Of a stretch of DNA of 64,000 nucleotides, positions 26,556 through 37,296 are shown piece after piece. The stretch is from Chroococcus sp. CMT-3BRIN-NPC107. GTDB taxonomy: Bacteria > Cyanobacteriota > Cyanobacteriia > Cyanobacteriales > Chroococcidiopsidaceae. Position numbers and translations under genes: made by a program. The stretch spans positions 20,133 through 84,132 of the forward strand of contig JAHHGY010000006.1 of the NCBI GenBank assembly GCA_019359635.1, written 5' to 3'. The notes under the pieces were generated by a model. The model ran no database searches, was not told the DNA's origin, and saw only the letters and a program-made list of their open reading frames with translations. Position 1 is the stretch's first letter; each line of letters opens with the position of its first letter.

Positions 26556-27221
26556 ATGAGCGAAAGAGTAGTTACTTTATTAAAGATACTGCGGTGGATT
26601 TTAAAACGGAATGGAGAGCGAATTGTTTGGAATCTATTTCTAGCTTTTATTCCTTTAGGTTTGAGTTTTTGGTTATTTCGGCGCGGGCGATCGCGATCTT
26701 TTACTTGGTGGTTGGTGTTTGTAGTTTTCTTGGCTTTTTTACCTAACGCACCTTATATTTTGACTGATATTGTGCATCTTATTTATGATATTCGCGATAT
26801 CAAATCTGTCTGGGCAGTAACTTTAATGGTTTTTCCCCTCCACTTACTGTTTATTGTGTCTGGGTTCGAGGCTTACGTTTTATCGTTAATTAATTTAGGT
26901 TATTATTTACAACGCATTGGCATGGGCAAAATGATTGTAGCTGCAGAGTTAGCTATTCATGCTTTGTGTTCTGTTGGGATTTATTTAGGCAGATTTCCAC
27001 GTTACAATAGTTGGGACTTGCTGACTAAGCCTGATGATTTAGTCGATACAGTAGTAGAAGATTTGATTGGGAAAATTCCCTTGGCGATCGTTTTTATTAC
27101 TTTTGTTATCATCACCATTTTGTACTGGCTTTTTAAGCAAATAAATATAGCAGTTTTGTGGCAGCGAGACGCAATAGCTTTTTATCAGCCTGCTAATAAA
27201 TCAATTACCCATCAACAATAG
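26556..27221 (+). CDS. DUF1361 multi-spanning membrane protein
   Basis: The protein has about 221 residues and six or so membrane segments. The signature loop is FLAFLPNAPYILTDIVHL (about 65-82) and the conserved IYLGRFPRYNSWD (about 150-162). Both are diagnostic of DUF1361, a family of unknown function. I take the ATG at 26556, with GGGG about 10 bases upstream; a TTG at 26541 is possible. Confidence 0.8.
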   Translation: MSERVVTLLKILRWILKRNGERIVWNLFLAFIPLGLSFWLFRRGRSRSFTWWLVFVVFLAFLPNAPYILTDIVHLIYDIRDIKSVWAVTLMVFPLHLLFIVSGFEAYVLSLINLGYYLQRIGMGKMIVAAELAIHALCSVGIYLGRFPRYNSWDLLTKPDDLVDTVVEDLIGKIPLAIVFITFVIITILYWLFKQINIAVLWQRDAIAFYQPANKSITHQQ

Positions 27222-27318
27222 ATAATTATCGGGTGCTGCTAAATTAAAGCATGAAAGAAGGAATGGGGAAGACAAAATTCAGCAACACCAACTACTGCAA
27301 CAATTAATAAACTGCTAA

Positions 27319-27885
27319 CTAACAGCTAATAGCTTTATTGACTTTTGCTGCACGACTTTGAGTAGTTGGTTTTTGACCCAGTGCTATTTTTAGTTTTTGC
27401 CAGGTTGAAACTAAATGGTAAATAAAGTTTTTATCTTCTCGTCTGAACTTTGACGACGACGAGGTTGATAATTTGCTAGATAGAGGTCTTTTTAATCTTC
27501 TTCTGGTGCGTCTGCGGAGCATCTGTGCTACTTGTAAAGCTTCTCGCTCTTGTTGAAAAAGGTCTATTTTTCTGGTTGTTACAACAATTAAGCCAGGTCT
27601 TTTGTAACGAATGCAAGGAATAGCAAGGAATTTATGATTAAATATTTTGTTTGATATTGGATAGGCGTTTTGGTCGCCCTTGATTTCGCTGGCGGTTACT
27701 TTTAATTCAAACAGCGCCGCCTCTAATTGTTCGGATAATTGATTGACTTTTTCTGCATTTGCTAATAATTTTTGCCAGCCATTAATTACTATTTGGGGCT
27801 TCTCTCGACTCAATGGGGGTTGTAGTGGCTCTATAGAACTAAGAGACGATGCTGTTTGTGTAGTTGCGGCTTCAAATTTGCTCAT
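27319..27885 (-). CDS. Hypothetical basic protein
   Basis: The 188-residue protein from ATG 27885 (MSKFEAATTQ) has a helical middle (WQKLLANAEKVNQLSEQLEA), a strand-rich part (FLAIPCIRYKRPGLIVVTTR) and a very basic patch (MLRRRTRRRLKRP). The basic patch could contact nucleic acid or membrane. I do not recognise the family. It converges on the DUF1361 gene. Confidence 0.55.
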   Translation of the reverse strand: MSKFEAATTQTASSLSSIEPLQPPLSREKPQIVINGWQKLLANAEKVNQLSEQLEAALFELKVTASEIKGDQNAYPISNKIFNHKFLAIPCIRYKRPGLIVVTTRKIDLFQQEREALQVAQMLRRRTRRRLKRPLSSKLSTSSSSKFRREDKNFIYHLVSTWQKLKIALGQKPTTQSRAAKVNKAISC

Positions 27886-27965
27886 CGTTGGATTTGGGGA
27901 CTGCAAATATATTCTTGCCCCTACCATAGTACAAATGAACTATTAAAGCAAGAATAGTTAGCAAG

Positions 27966-28670
27966 TTAGTTGGGAGCAGCACTCAAATCGGCATTGCGGG
28001 TTAAATAACCATCCTCCATATCAACAATGCGATCGGCGATATCTAAAATACGGTTGTCGTGAGTCACCATCAAAATAGTTGAGCCTTGGTCTTTGGCGAG
28101 ACGCTGCATAATTTCTACCACATCGCGCCCAGATTTTTTGTCTAAAGCGGCGGTAGGTTCGTCTGCAAGTACAAGTTTGGGGTGATTTACCAAAGCACGA
28201 GCGATCGCAATGCGTTGTTTTTGTCCACCAGAAAGATTGTCGGGGTAGTAGTTGACGCGCTCTCCTAGACCTACGGCTTGCAGCATAGCAACAGATTTTG
28301 CTTCAGCTTCCGGCTTAGAAATGCGATCGTTTAGTTCTATAGACATCTGCACGTTTTGTTTAGCGCTAAGAAATCCTAGTAAGTTATGCGCCTGAAAAAT
28401 ATAGCCAATTTGCCGCCGCATCTGTACTAATTTATTTTCATTAGCGCCATTTAATTGCCGATCTAGAAGTGTCAAATTCCCTTCTTGCACAGAACGCAAG
28501 CAACCAATTAAGCTTAGTAGGGTAGTTTTACCAGAACCCGAAGGTCCGGTCATAATCACAATTTCTCCTGCATTAATGCTGAGGTTAATATCAAACAAAA
28601 CTTGTTTTTTGAGGTTGCCTTTACCATAAAAATGATTGAGGTTTTCAATAGCAATTACAGGTTCGACCAT
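27966..28670 (-). CDS. devA: DevA-type ABC exporter ATP-binding protein
   Basis: The 234-residue protein starts at ATG 28670 (MVEPVIAIENLNHFYG). It has Walker A GPSGSGKTTLL, Q-loop IFQAHN, signature LSGGQKQRIAIARAL, Walker B LVLADEPTAALD and switch His in MVTHD. It belongs to the MacB/LolD/DevA branch and follows devB and devC, so it powers a three-part export machine. In heterocyst formers DevBCA exports glycolipids; the cargo here is unknown. Confidence 0.88.
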   Translation of the reverse strand: MVEPVIAIENLNHFYGKGNLKKQVLFDINLSINAGEIVIMTGPSGSGKTTLLSLIGCLRSVQEGNLTLLDRQLNGANENKLVQMRRQIGYIFQAHNLLGFLSAKQNVQMSIELNDRISKPEAEAKSVAMLQAVGLGERVNYYPDNLSGGQKQRIAIARALVNHPKLVLADEPTAALDKKSGRDVVEIMQRLAKDQGSTILMVTHDNRILDIADRIVDMEDGYLTRNADLSAAPN

Positions 28671-28689
28671 ATTTTTTAGCTCTTGATAG

Positions 28690-29847
28690 TTAAAATATAT
28701 CTGCCGGATCGGCGGATTGGAGTTTGCGGACAGCGATCGCGCCAGAAGCACAGCACATCAGTATAGTTAAAATTATCACTGTTATTGCTCGTCTTGCGGT
28801 CATGGCTATGGGTAATAATGTGGCATTTTTTGCCATAGCGTACTGAAACATCGCAAAACCAAATCCTGGTATATAGCCCAAAATTGCTAAAATTAAAGCT
28901 TCTTGAAACACTATAAGCAATAAGTATTTTTGAGTGTAGCCCATTGCTTTTAAAGTAGCGTATTCTGGTAAGTGGTCGGATACTTCGCTATAAAGAATTT
29001 GGTATACAATTACCGTTCCGACAATAAAACCAATAATTGTTCCTAAAGTAAAAATAAATCCAATTGGGGTACTACTCGACCAATAGGCTTTTTCAAAGTC
29101 GACATATTCTTGTTTAGTTAAAATTTTTATATCTTTAGCTAAATAGCTTTTTAGTTGCTCTTTAACAATTTCTGGATCTGCGCCTGGTTGTAACTTAATC
29201 AATCCAATATCAACTAATCCGCGCTGTCTTTTATCGGCAAATATTCGTAAAAAGTTTTGGTCGCTAGTAATAATATTACCATCTGCGCCAAAAGAAGCGC
29301 CTAATTCAAATATTCCACCTACTTTAATTTGTCTCCCCGATACTTCTGTTGTAACTACTTTTCCTTGATTAAAATCTGTAGCAACATCGCCAAATTCTGG
29401 TCTAGAACCGCGATCGAATAACACGACATCTGGCAACTTAATTTTGTCTAACTTTTCTTCAACGCCAGTTAAAGCAAATAAGCGATCTTCTGGGTTGATG
29501 CCAATTACTTGAATATTGCGGAGCTTGCGCGTTTGCGGATTTTTCCAGCTAGTAAAGTCTAGATATATCGGATGAACTGATTTTACTGCTTGCAAGCCTA
29601 ATGCTTGATACAAGCGCCTTTGAGAAAAGGGTTCCATTGAAAGCAAAGCATCAGATTGAGGATTAATCACAACAATATCTGCTTGCAAGCTGTCGTGCAT
29701 CCGCACGTTAGAATTAAACAATGCTTCTCGAAACCCAAGCTGCATAAACATGAGAATGTCGGCAAAAGCAATTCCTGATAGAGCAATCAAAAGGCGAGGT
29801 TTTTCCCTAGTTAATTGCAACCATGCTAAAGGAATTTTTTTAAACAT
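28690..29847 (-). CDS. devC: DevC-type ABC exporter permease
   Basis: The 385-residue protein has a membrane segment near the N-terminus (LLIALSGIAFADILMFMQLG), a large periplasmic domain (about 45-255) and three C-terminal segments (about 258-380): the MacB/FtsX topology. QADIVVINPQ and the TGVEEKLDKI region match DevC proteins. It lies 5 bases after devB and 19 bases before devA. Confidence 0.88.
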   Translation of the reverse strand: MFKKIPLAWLQLTREKPRLLIALSGIAFADILMFMQLGFREALFNSNVRMHDSLQADIVVINPQSDALLSMEPFSQRRLYQALGLQAVKSVHPIYLDFTSWKNPQTRKLRNIQVIGINPEDRLFALTGVEEKLDKIKLPDVVLFDRGSRPEFGDVATDFNQGKVVTTEVSGRQIKVGGIFELGASFGADGNIITSDQNFLRIFADKRQRGLVDIGLIKLQPGADPEIVKEQLKSYLAKDIKILTKQEYVDFEKAYWSSSTPIGFIFTLGTIIGFIVGTVIVYQILYSEVSDHLPEYATLKAMGYTQKYLLLIVFQEALILAILGYIPGFGFAMFQYAMAKNATLLPIAMTARRAITVIILTILMCCASGAIAVRKLQSADPADIF

Positions 29848-29852
29848 TATTT

Positions 29853-31166
29853 TTAAATATTAATTGCAACTACAACTTTGGCATTAGTTAACCCAGAAAC
29901 TTTGCGACTAGCTTGAGGATCGAGATTAATTTTAACTTCAACGACTCTAGCATCTACATCCGCCGATGGATCGCTATCGATTACATTTTGCTTGCCAATT
30001 AGCCTACCAACTTCGACAACAGTTCCCCGCAGATCGCCACTAAAAGCCCGATTGTCGCTAGTAACAGTGGCTTTTTGTCCGAGACGAATTTTACTGATAT
30101 CTTCTTCTAATACTTCAGCTACTACTACCATTGAATCAGTTTTGCCCAATTCGACAATGCCATCATTACTAATATTTTCCCCAGACTTTGTATAAATTTT
30201 TATAATTTCCCCAGTTTGGGGCGCAGTAACATAAGTCAACGCCAATTCTGCTTGAACTTGCTTGACATTAGAAATCGCGCTATTGACTTCAGCTTGGGCT
30301 ATTTGCACGTCTACGGGGCGAACTTCGGCAATTTTTATTAAAGTAGCTCTGGCTTCCGCAATTTGCTGAGTTAGAGTAGCTATTATCCTTTCTTTATTTG
30401 CATTAGCTTCAATTACCTGCTGCTGAATTGTTCCTACTCTTTCTTGGCGAGTGGCTTGACTTTCGTTAACTTGTTCTGTTGTAGTTACGGCGCTTAATCG
30501 TTTTCGTTCTAATTCTTGGGCAGAAATTGCCCCACTATTATATAAATCTTGATAGCGTTGCAAATCGCTTTGAGCATTGCGTTGTTCGGCTTCGGTACGC
30601 GCTACGGTTGATGAGAGAGTTTCATTTTGTCCTTGTAGTTCGGCTTGCAAACGCGCAATTGTGGCATCGCTGGCTTTGGTTTCACCTTTTAACTGAGCTT
30701 GCAGACGCGCAATTGTTGCTTGTTGGGCTTGAATTTCTCCAGTTTGCGCTCCAGCTTTGACTTTAGCTAAATTAGCACGAGCGACTTCTACTTGTTGTTT
30801 AGCTTGTTCCAACGCCGCCGCCGTGCGATCGCGATTGTCTAAAATTGCCAGTATTTGTCCGGCAATAACCAATTGTCCTTCTTTCACCAATAATTTATCA
30901 ACTCTAGATCCCATGCCCTGAGCCGAGCTTGGTGCAGATACCTTAACTACTTCTCCTTGAGGCTCTAATCGTCCCAAAGCGATCGCCGATTCAATTACCG
31001 GGGTGGGGATGACGACAGGAGTTTCAGGGGCTTGTGGCTGCAATGCTTTAAAAGCTATAGCACCAAGAGTGATCGCGCTAAAAATCGCTAAACCTATCTT
31101 CCAGCGATTTTTGGGCTTTAAATCTGACTCTAATTTTTGGATTGGTTGTTCGATCGATCTAGCCAT
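29853..31166 (-). CDS. devB: DevB-type membrane fusion protein (HlyD family)
   Basis: The 437-residue protein has a cytoplasmic start, one membrane anchor (about 25-45), a split lipoyl domain (SRVDKLLVKEGQLVIAGQIL) and a long coiled-coil hairpin (about 115-290) rich in Ala/Gln. A barrel domain follows (YVTAPQTGEIIKIYTKSGE). It would bridge the inner-membrane DevC and an outer-membrane TolC/HgdD-type channel, which is not in this window. Confidence 0.9.
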   Translation of the reverse strand: MARSIEQPIQKLESDLKPKNRWKIGLAIFSAITLGAIAFKALQPQAPETPVVIPTPVIESAIALGRLEPQGEVVKVSAPSSAQGMGSRVDKLLVKEGQLVIAGQILAILDNRDRTAAALEQAKQQVEVARANLAKVKAGAQTGEIQAQQATIARLQAQLKGETKASDATIARLQAELQGQNETLSSTVARTEAEQRNAQSDLQRYQDLYNSGAISAQELERKRLSAVTTTEQVNESQATRQERVGTIQQQVIEANANKERIIATLTQQIAEARATLIKIAEVRPVDVQIAQAEVNSAISNVKQVQAELALTYVTAPQTGEIIKIYTKSGENISNDGIVELGKTDSMVVVAEVLEEDISKIRLGQKATVTSDNRAFSGDLRGTVVEVGRLIGKQNVIDSDPSADVDARVVEVKINLDPQASRKVSGLTNAKVVVAINI

Positions 31167-31461
31167 GGCGATCGCTTTTTTTGAATTAAAGATTTACTCT
31201 ACATTATTAAACTTTAAAGTACAACCTACGCTAAGTATCCGCAAGCAAAGTAATTTTTTACCGATAAATAGTACATATTTTTCGCGATCACGATCAAAAA
31301 CCCCTTCTTTGTTAAAAGAGTTTTTACTTAAAGGTGGAAACAAGCGCTCCTCGCACTTTCCGCTTTCGGTAACGCCAAACAAAATGAAAATTATGAAAAA
31401 AGTGTAACTATTGACACCGAATGCAAAAGTATAAACAGCGCTCCTCGCACTTTAATCGTTA
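31167..31461. repeat. Upstream region of devBCA with a 17-bp exact direct repeat
   Basis: AGCGCTCCTCGCACTTT occurs at 31343-31359 and again at 31437-31453, 94 bases apart in the same orientation. The stretch also carries the devB promoter region and the 3' flank of the next gene. No convincing frame is present. The repeat could be an operator pair or a scar of a duplicated small repeat. Confidence 0.5.
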
Positions 31462-31782
31462 TTATTCAGTCAGAAGTTGGGCATTTTTTACCTGACAATG
31501 GGCGGCAGCAAAGCTCAGACGCTCAATGACTTGGGGGGCGGTAATTAAACGCTTTAGTACCACAGAAGCGATCGCATTAGGTGCGGGGTACTCTGGTTTT
31601 ACTTCAATAGTTAAAACCACTTCTTCGACTTTATAGAGCCATAAGGTTTCATTTTCCGTCACCAATTGCAAGTTTAGACGCTCAATATCTGGTTTGCGCC
31701 GCCAAGCTGCCTCATTCCACAATCCATCGCTTGCCCAAACTCTGCCGATTGTCCAGCCATCGGTGAGAAAAAAATATTTCAC
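31462..31782 (-). CDS. Conserved hypothetical cyanobacterial protein
   Basis: The 106-residue protein begins MKYFFLTDGWTIGRVWASDG and has Trp-rich strands (LWNEAAWRRKPDIERL) with a C-terminal helix. It contains no known catalytic motif and no signal peptide. Codon use and an intact frame support a real gene. Its function is unknown. Confidence 0.65.
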   Translation of the reverse strand: MKYFFLTDGWTIGRVWASDGLWNEAAWRRKPDIERLNLQLVTENETLWLYKVEEVVLTIEVKPEYPAPNAIASVVLKRLITAPQVIERLSFAAAHCQVKNAQLLTE

Positions 31783-31850
31783 TTTTGCCTGCTTGAACTA
31801 ATAATTGGTTGCTGTTTACCATAGCAAAGAGATACATCAACTAACTAAAA

Positions 31851-32306
31851 ATGATAATTAACCCAGAAAATGTCATTAATAATTATGGTTCTAATTATCC
31901 AGAAAAATTTAAACCTGTAGTAGCAGGACGTGTTAAGAAGCGTTTGGGTAATGCGGCGTTATTGCAAAACTTTGGTGTAAATTTAGTTGAGCTTGCTCCT
32001 GGAAGTGCCTCAGCGTTGAGACATTGGCACGATAAGCAAGATGAATTTATTTATGTTTTATCAGGGAAAATTACGCTGGTAACAGAGGAGGGAGAGGAAA
32101 CTTTAACCGTAGGCGATTGTGCTGGGTTTCCTGCCGGAGTTGCTAATGGACATTGTTTGATTAATCGCAGTCAAGAAATTGCTACTTATTTAGAGATAGG
32201 CGATCGCACTCCTAACGATAAAGTAACTTATCCTGACGACGATCTAATCGCCGAAAATGGTTCTACAGGCTGGATTTTTTCGCATAAAGATGGGACTATG
32301 TATTAA
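31851..32306 (+). CDS. Cupin-domain protein
   Basis: The 151-residue single cupin has motif 1 RHWHDKQDEFIYVLSGKITL (two His and Glu as metal ligands) and motif 2 DCAGFPAGVANGHCLINRS (the third His ligand). It resembles small cupins annotated as mannose-6-phosphate-isomerase-like or transcriptional co-factor proteins. The substrate is not evident. Its last 4 bases overlap the end of the convergent porin gene. Confidence 0.85.
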   Translation: MIINPENVINNYGSNYPEKFKPVVAGRVKKRLGNAALLQNFGVNLVELAPGSASALRHWHDKQDEFIYVLSGKITLVTEEGEETLTVGDCAGFPAGVANGHCLINRSQEIATYLEIGDRTPNDKVTYPDDDLIAENGSTGWIFSHKDGTMY

Positions 32307-33796
32307 AACGCGAAACTCGTCCTTAATGTGGCTTGCCAAGTAATCCCGTTAGAACTGTTATTATTGGCGTTGTCAATTAGCTGCACAATGGGGCTAACAC
32401 TAAGATTATCGCTGAGTTGGAGTTTGTAAAAAGCTTCAAAGTTGGTTTGCGTTGCATCCCCCAAATCTGCCTCTACAAAGGGTTGCCCGATCGCAATTCC
32501 GGTTAAAGTTCCAGGTATTACCAAGTCGCGCCAAGATATGCCCACCGCCCAAGTGTAAGGATGTAAGTTGAGGTTTTGGGAAATTGCTGTATTAAATCCA
32601 TCGTAATTACCAATACCAAACCGACCGAAAAACGCCGTAGTTCGGTTAAAAGCATACTCGCCATTAATGCCAAAAGCTGAAATATCAGTGTTGTCAATTA
32701 AGGCTTTGGTGTACTGCAAACGCACGGCAAAGTTAGAACGGGGAGCGTATTCTAGTTCGACAATCCCGGAATTACGATCGCCAAATAAACCCCTTTCACC
32801 ACTAACTACATCGCTATTAGCTGCAATATAAAGACCTCGCAGCGTTAGATCGCCGCCGTTAATATTCCAAGCTAAGGCGGCTCCCGCACCACCAGGGCGA
32901 TCGATTTGGTTTTGAACGATGAGCGGGTTGTTGATAAAAAAGCTAGAGCTAAAGTCGCTAGATTCGTTGTTGGCGTAGCGATTGCGATCGATAAAATCTT
33001 CAGTGGGCATTTTTGCCCCTACCGTTACTTCTAAGTCTTGCCAGGGGCGAAAAGTGTAGTATAACCGTCTCAATTGGACATTGTTATCAACTTGCCCGTA
33101 TTCTAAGCCTCCGCCATCGGCTAGTAATCCTGTTGTACCTAAAAGATTAGGCAATGGATTTTGGATAAGGGCGATCGCCTCTCCTCCATCATTTCCAGCT
33201 TCAAGCTGAGTAATTAGGCGGCTATCGGGGGTAAAACTGGTAATAAAATTTAAGCGAGTGCGAGCGACAAAAGTTGGATTTGCTTTTCTCCCTTCAGTTA
33301 AGGCAAAAATTACCTCTCCTTGCAGCTTACTTGTGGCGGAAAACTGATTAGTTTCTAGATTGGTAACGCGACTATCAATATCGTTTAAGCGAGTGCGAAT
33401 TTGCGCTAGAGGTATGCGGTATTCGGCTTCTAAGCGCCGCAAAGTAACTAAATCTTCTTGAGCAACAAAAGTTCTATCAACAATTTGCTCTAATACGCCT
33501 TGGAGCGCCGCCGCGAACTCGTAACGGGTTAAAGAGCGATTTCCGCGAAAAGTGCCGTCAGGATAGCCAGAAATAGCCCCATAGCGTTGAATCAGCGAGG
33601 CTAAAGCTTGGTATGCCCAATCTGTCGGCTCAACGTCGCTCAGTTCGTCTACTGAAGTTGCTTGAGCAAGTTGGGTGGAATCAAAATCTACGTACTCTTG
33701 AGCTTTTACGGGAAAAGCTAGGAACAAAATTGAGTAATTTATTAATACCCAAGCAGTTCCTAGCTTGCTTTTAAAAAATTGGGGCTGAAACTTCAT
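32303..33796 (-). CDS. Cyanobacterial SLH-domain outer-membrane porin (iron-uptake porin type)
   Basis: The 497-residue protein has a signal peptide (about 1-32, ending near VKA). An SLH domain follows (about 52-115, DVEPTDWAYQALASLIQRYG, GYPDGTFRGNRSLTRYEF), then a coiled coil (about 120-150) and a beta barrel ending in a C-terminal aromatic residue (TLRTSFAF). This is the family's usual layout. SLH anchors to pyruvylated cell-wall polymers. It allows diffusion of small ions; iron has been shown for relatives. Confidence 0.9.
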   Translation of the reverse strand: MKFQPQFFKSKLGTAWVLINYSILFLAFPVKAQEYVDFDSTQLAQATSVDELSDVEPTDWAYQALASLIQRYGAISGYPDGTFRGNRSLTRYEFAAALQGVLEQIVDRTFVAQEDLVTLRRLEAEYRIPLAQIRTRLNDIDSRVTNLETNQFSATSKLQGEVIFALTEGRKANPTFVARTRLNFITSFTPDSRLITQLEAGNDGGEAIALIQNPLPNLLGTTGLLADGGGLEYGQVDNNVQLRRLYYTFRPWQDLEVTVGAKMPTEDFIDRNRYANNESSDFSSSFFINNPLIVQNQIDRPGGAGAALAWNINGGDLTLRGLYIAANSDVVSGERGLFGDRNSGIVELEYAPRSNFAVRLQYTKALIDNTDISAFGINGEYAFNRTTAFFGRFGIGNYDGFNTAISQNLNLHPYTWAVGISWRDLVIPGTLTGIAIGQPFVEADLGDATQTNFEAFYKLQLSDNLSVSPIVQLIDNANNNSSNGITWQATLRTSFAF

Positions 33797-33798
33797 TG

Positions 33799-35620
<1,822 letters not shown>

Positions 35621-35643
35621 TTTTAGTTTTTGGTTTAAGAAAA

Positions 35644-35732
35644 ACCAAGACTTGGGGGGTTTGGGGGGCAGACCCCCCATTGGGGGACGAGTTGCCTCCC
35701 CCAAACCCCCTGCAAAAGTTTCTTGTCTTGGT
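35644..35732. repeat. 89-bp G/C-rich palindromic element after eno
   Basis: ACCAAGAC (35644-35651) and GTCTTGGT (35725-35732) form terminal inverted repeats. Inside, GGGGGGTTTGGGGG faces CCCCCAAACCCCC. The whole can fold into a long hairpin and would act as a terminator for eno. The build suggests a small interspersed or MITE-like cyanobacterial element, and the G-runs could form a quadruplex. Confidence 0.65.
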
Positions 35733-35757
35733 GTTCGGTAGTTCCGGTGCAATAGAT

Positions 35758-35966
35758 TTAGTTACGGGTGTGGTGAGCTAGATACTTTGCAATCCAGGAT
35801 TTCTGCTTAGGGGTACGCTTCTAGTTTTGGTAGCCCCATTTCATCCCAGCCCATCATTTAGTTATGGGTGTGTGGGCTAGATACTGTGCAATCCAAGATT
35901 TGTATTTTTAACTTAGGGGTAAAATCCTAGTTTTGGTAGCCCTAAAGTTTCATCCCAGCCCATCAT
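35758..35966 (-). repeat. Tandem duplication of the argC tail and its 3' flank
   Basis: Copy 1 (35758-35857) and copy 2 (35858-35966) abut exactly and share starts (TTAGTTA-GGGTGTG), the middle AGCTAGATAC/GGCTAGATAC-TGCAATCCA and ends (TCATCCCAGCCCATCAT). Copy 2 contains the true last codons of argC. Copy 1 still encodes a ghost tail, MMGWDEMGLPKLEAYP-stop (35807-35857), against [17 protein letters not shown] in argC. Confidence 0.85.
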
Positions 35967-36971
35967 AATGTTTAAACACTGAATCGCTTGTCCTGCTTGT
36001 CCTTTGATTAAGTTGTCGATGGCAGACATGACGATCGCTCTCCCTGTACGCGGATCTACTTCGATGCCTATGTAACATAGGTTGCTGCCACACGCCCATT
36101 TTGTCTGTGGATATACGCCGCTTTCACAGACTGTCACCCAAGGGGAGTTGCGATAAAATGCTGTGTAAATTGTCATTAAATCTTCTCTTACTAATCCCGG
36201 ATCTCTTAAGGTTGCATAAACTGTTGCTAATATTCCCCTCACCATTGGCATTAAATGCGGCGTAAATTGAATTGTTACTTCTTGTCCTGCTAAATCGCTG
36301 CAAACTTGCTCAATTTCTGGGGTGTGTCTATGCCTCGCTACTCCGTACGCTCCTATGGAGTTATCTGCTTCCGCTAACAGCATACTTGTCTTTGCTTGTC
36401 TCCCTCCCCCGGAGGTTCCCGATTTTGCATCGATAATAGCGGTTTCTGGCACGATTAATCCTTGTTTGAGTAAGGGTGAAAGGGCTAGTAAACTCGCTGT
36501 GGGATAGCACCCCGCACAGCCAATTAGTTGACTTTCGGCAATCCGGTTTCGGTATAGTTCCGGTAAGCCATAAACTGCTTTGTCGGCAACGGCGCGATCG
36601 CTTCTCTCTTTTCCATACCACGATGTATAGGTGTCTAAGTTCGTAAACCGATAATCTGCTGATAAATCTAGCACTTTACAGCCTTTTTGTATCAATGTCG
36701 GCGCTATTTGACACGCTAAACCATTGGGCAATGATAAAAATACTACTTCGCATCGTTCGGCGATTTCTACTGGGTCTACTGCTTCTATTTGTCGTTTGAC
36801 TAAATGTCCTAAGTGTGGATACAAATCGGCAAAGGGTTTGCCGGCACTACTTTCACCGCCTAAATAGGTAAGTTCTAACTCTGGGTGATCCATCAATAGC
36901 CTCACTAGCTGCACCCCTCCGTAACCTGACGCGCCCACAATCCCAACCGATACGCGCCTTATATCACCCAT
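35913..36971 (-). CDS. argC: N-acetyl-gamma-glutamyl-phosphate reductase
   Basis: The 352-residue protein has the NADP loop [48 protein letters not shown] (catalytic Cys) and [12 protein letters not shown]. It reduces N-acetylglutamyl phosphate to the semialdehyde in arginine synthesis. Its final 17 codons lie in the second copy of a tandem duplication (35758-35966). The frame is intact. Confidence 0.96.
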   Translation of the reverse strand: MGDIRRVSVGIVGASGYGGVQLVRLLMDHPELELTYLGGESSAGKPFADLYPHLGHLVKRQIEAVDPVEIAERCEVVFLSLPNGLACQIAPTLIQKGCKVLDLSADYRFTNLDTYTSWYGKERSDRAVADKAVYGLPELYRNRIAESQLIGCAGCYPTASLLALSPLLKQGLIVPETAIIDAKSGTSGGGRQAKTSMLLAEADNSIGAYGVARHRHTPEIEQVCSDLAGQEVTIQFTPHLMPMVRGILATVYATLRDPGLVREDLMTIYTAFYRNSPWVTVCESGVYPQTKWACGSNLCYIGIEVDPRTGRAIVMSAIDNLIKGQAGQAIQCLNIMMGWDETLGLPKLGFYP

Positions 36972-37296
36972 AATTATTAACCTTTAGGAGTTTTAACTAA
37001 AAAAATTTAACTTTTGCCAAATTCTATATCAGGTTGTGTTTCTATGAGCAAGGTTTTTGAATAATAAAGTGCAAATCAGCAAAATATATAATAATGCGAT
37101 CGCATTTCCCTAATTCTTTTTTCTGCTATCAACCTAAAAAGTATTGCCAACCTTAAATAAGATTTTCTTTTCCTACCACTCTCCCCCTCACCATCTTTCA
37201 TCCCTCACTAGCCATTCCCCCTTAATCGAAACAGGCTACAATCAAATTAATCCAAGCTTCAAAAAACTTTACGTTTTACTTTACTCATAATACTCC
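36972..37296. other. Divergent promoter region of argC and ribBA
   Basis: This 325-bp spacer carries no gene. TACAAT at about 37236 is a candidate -10 element for ribBA. There is a GCGATCGC site near 37097 and a C-rich, T-rich stretch (37175-37220). I see no conserved FMN-riboswitch core. Confidence 0.45.
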
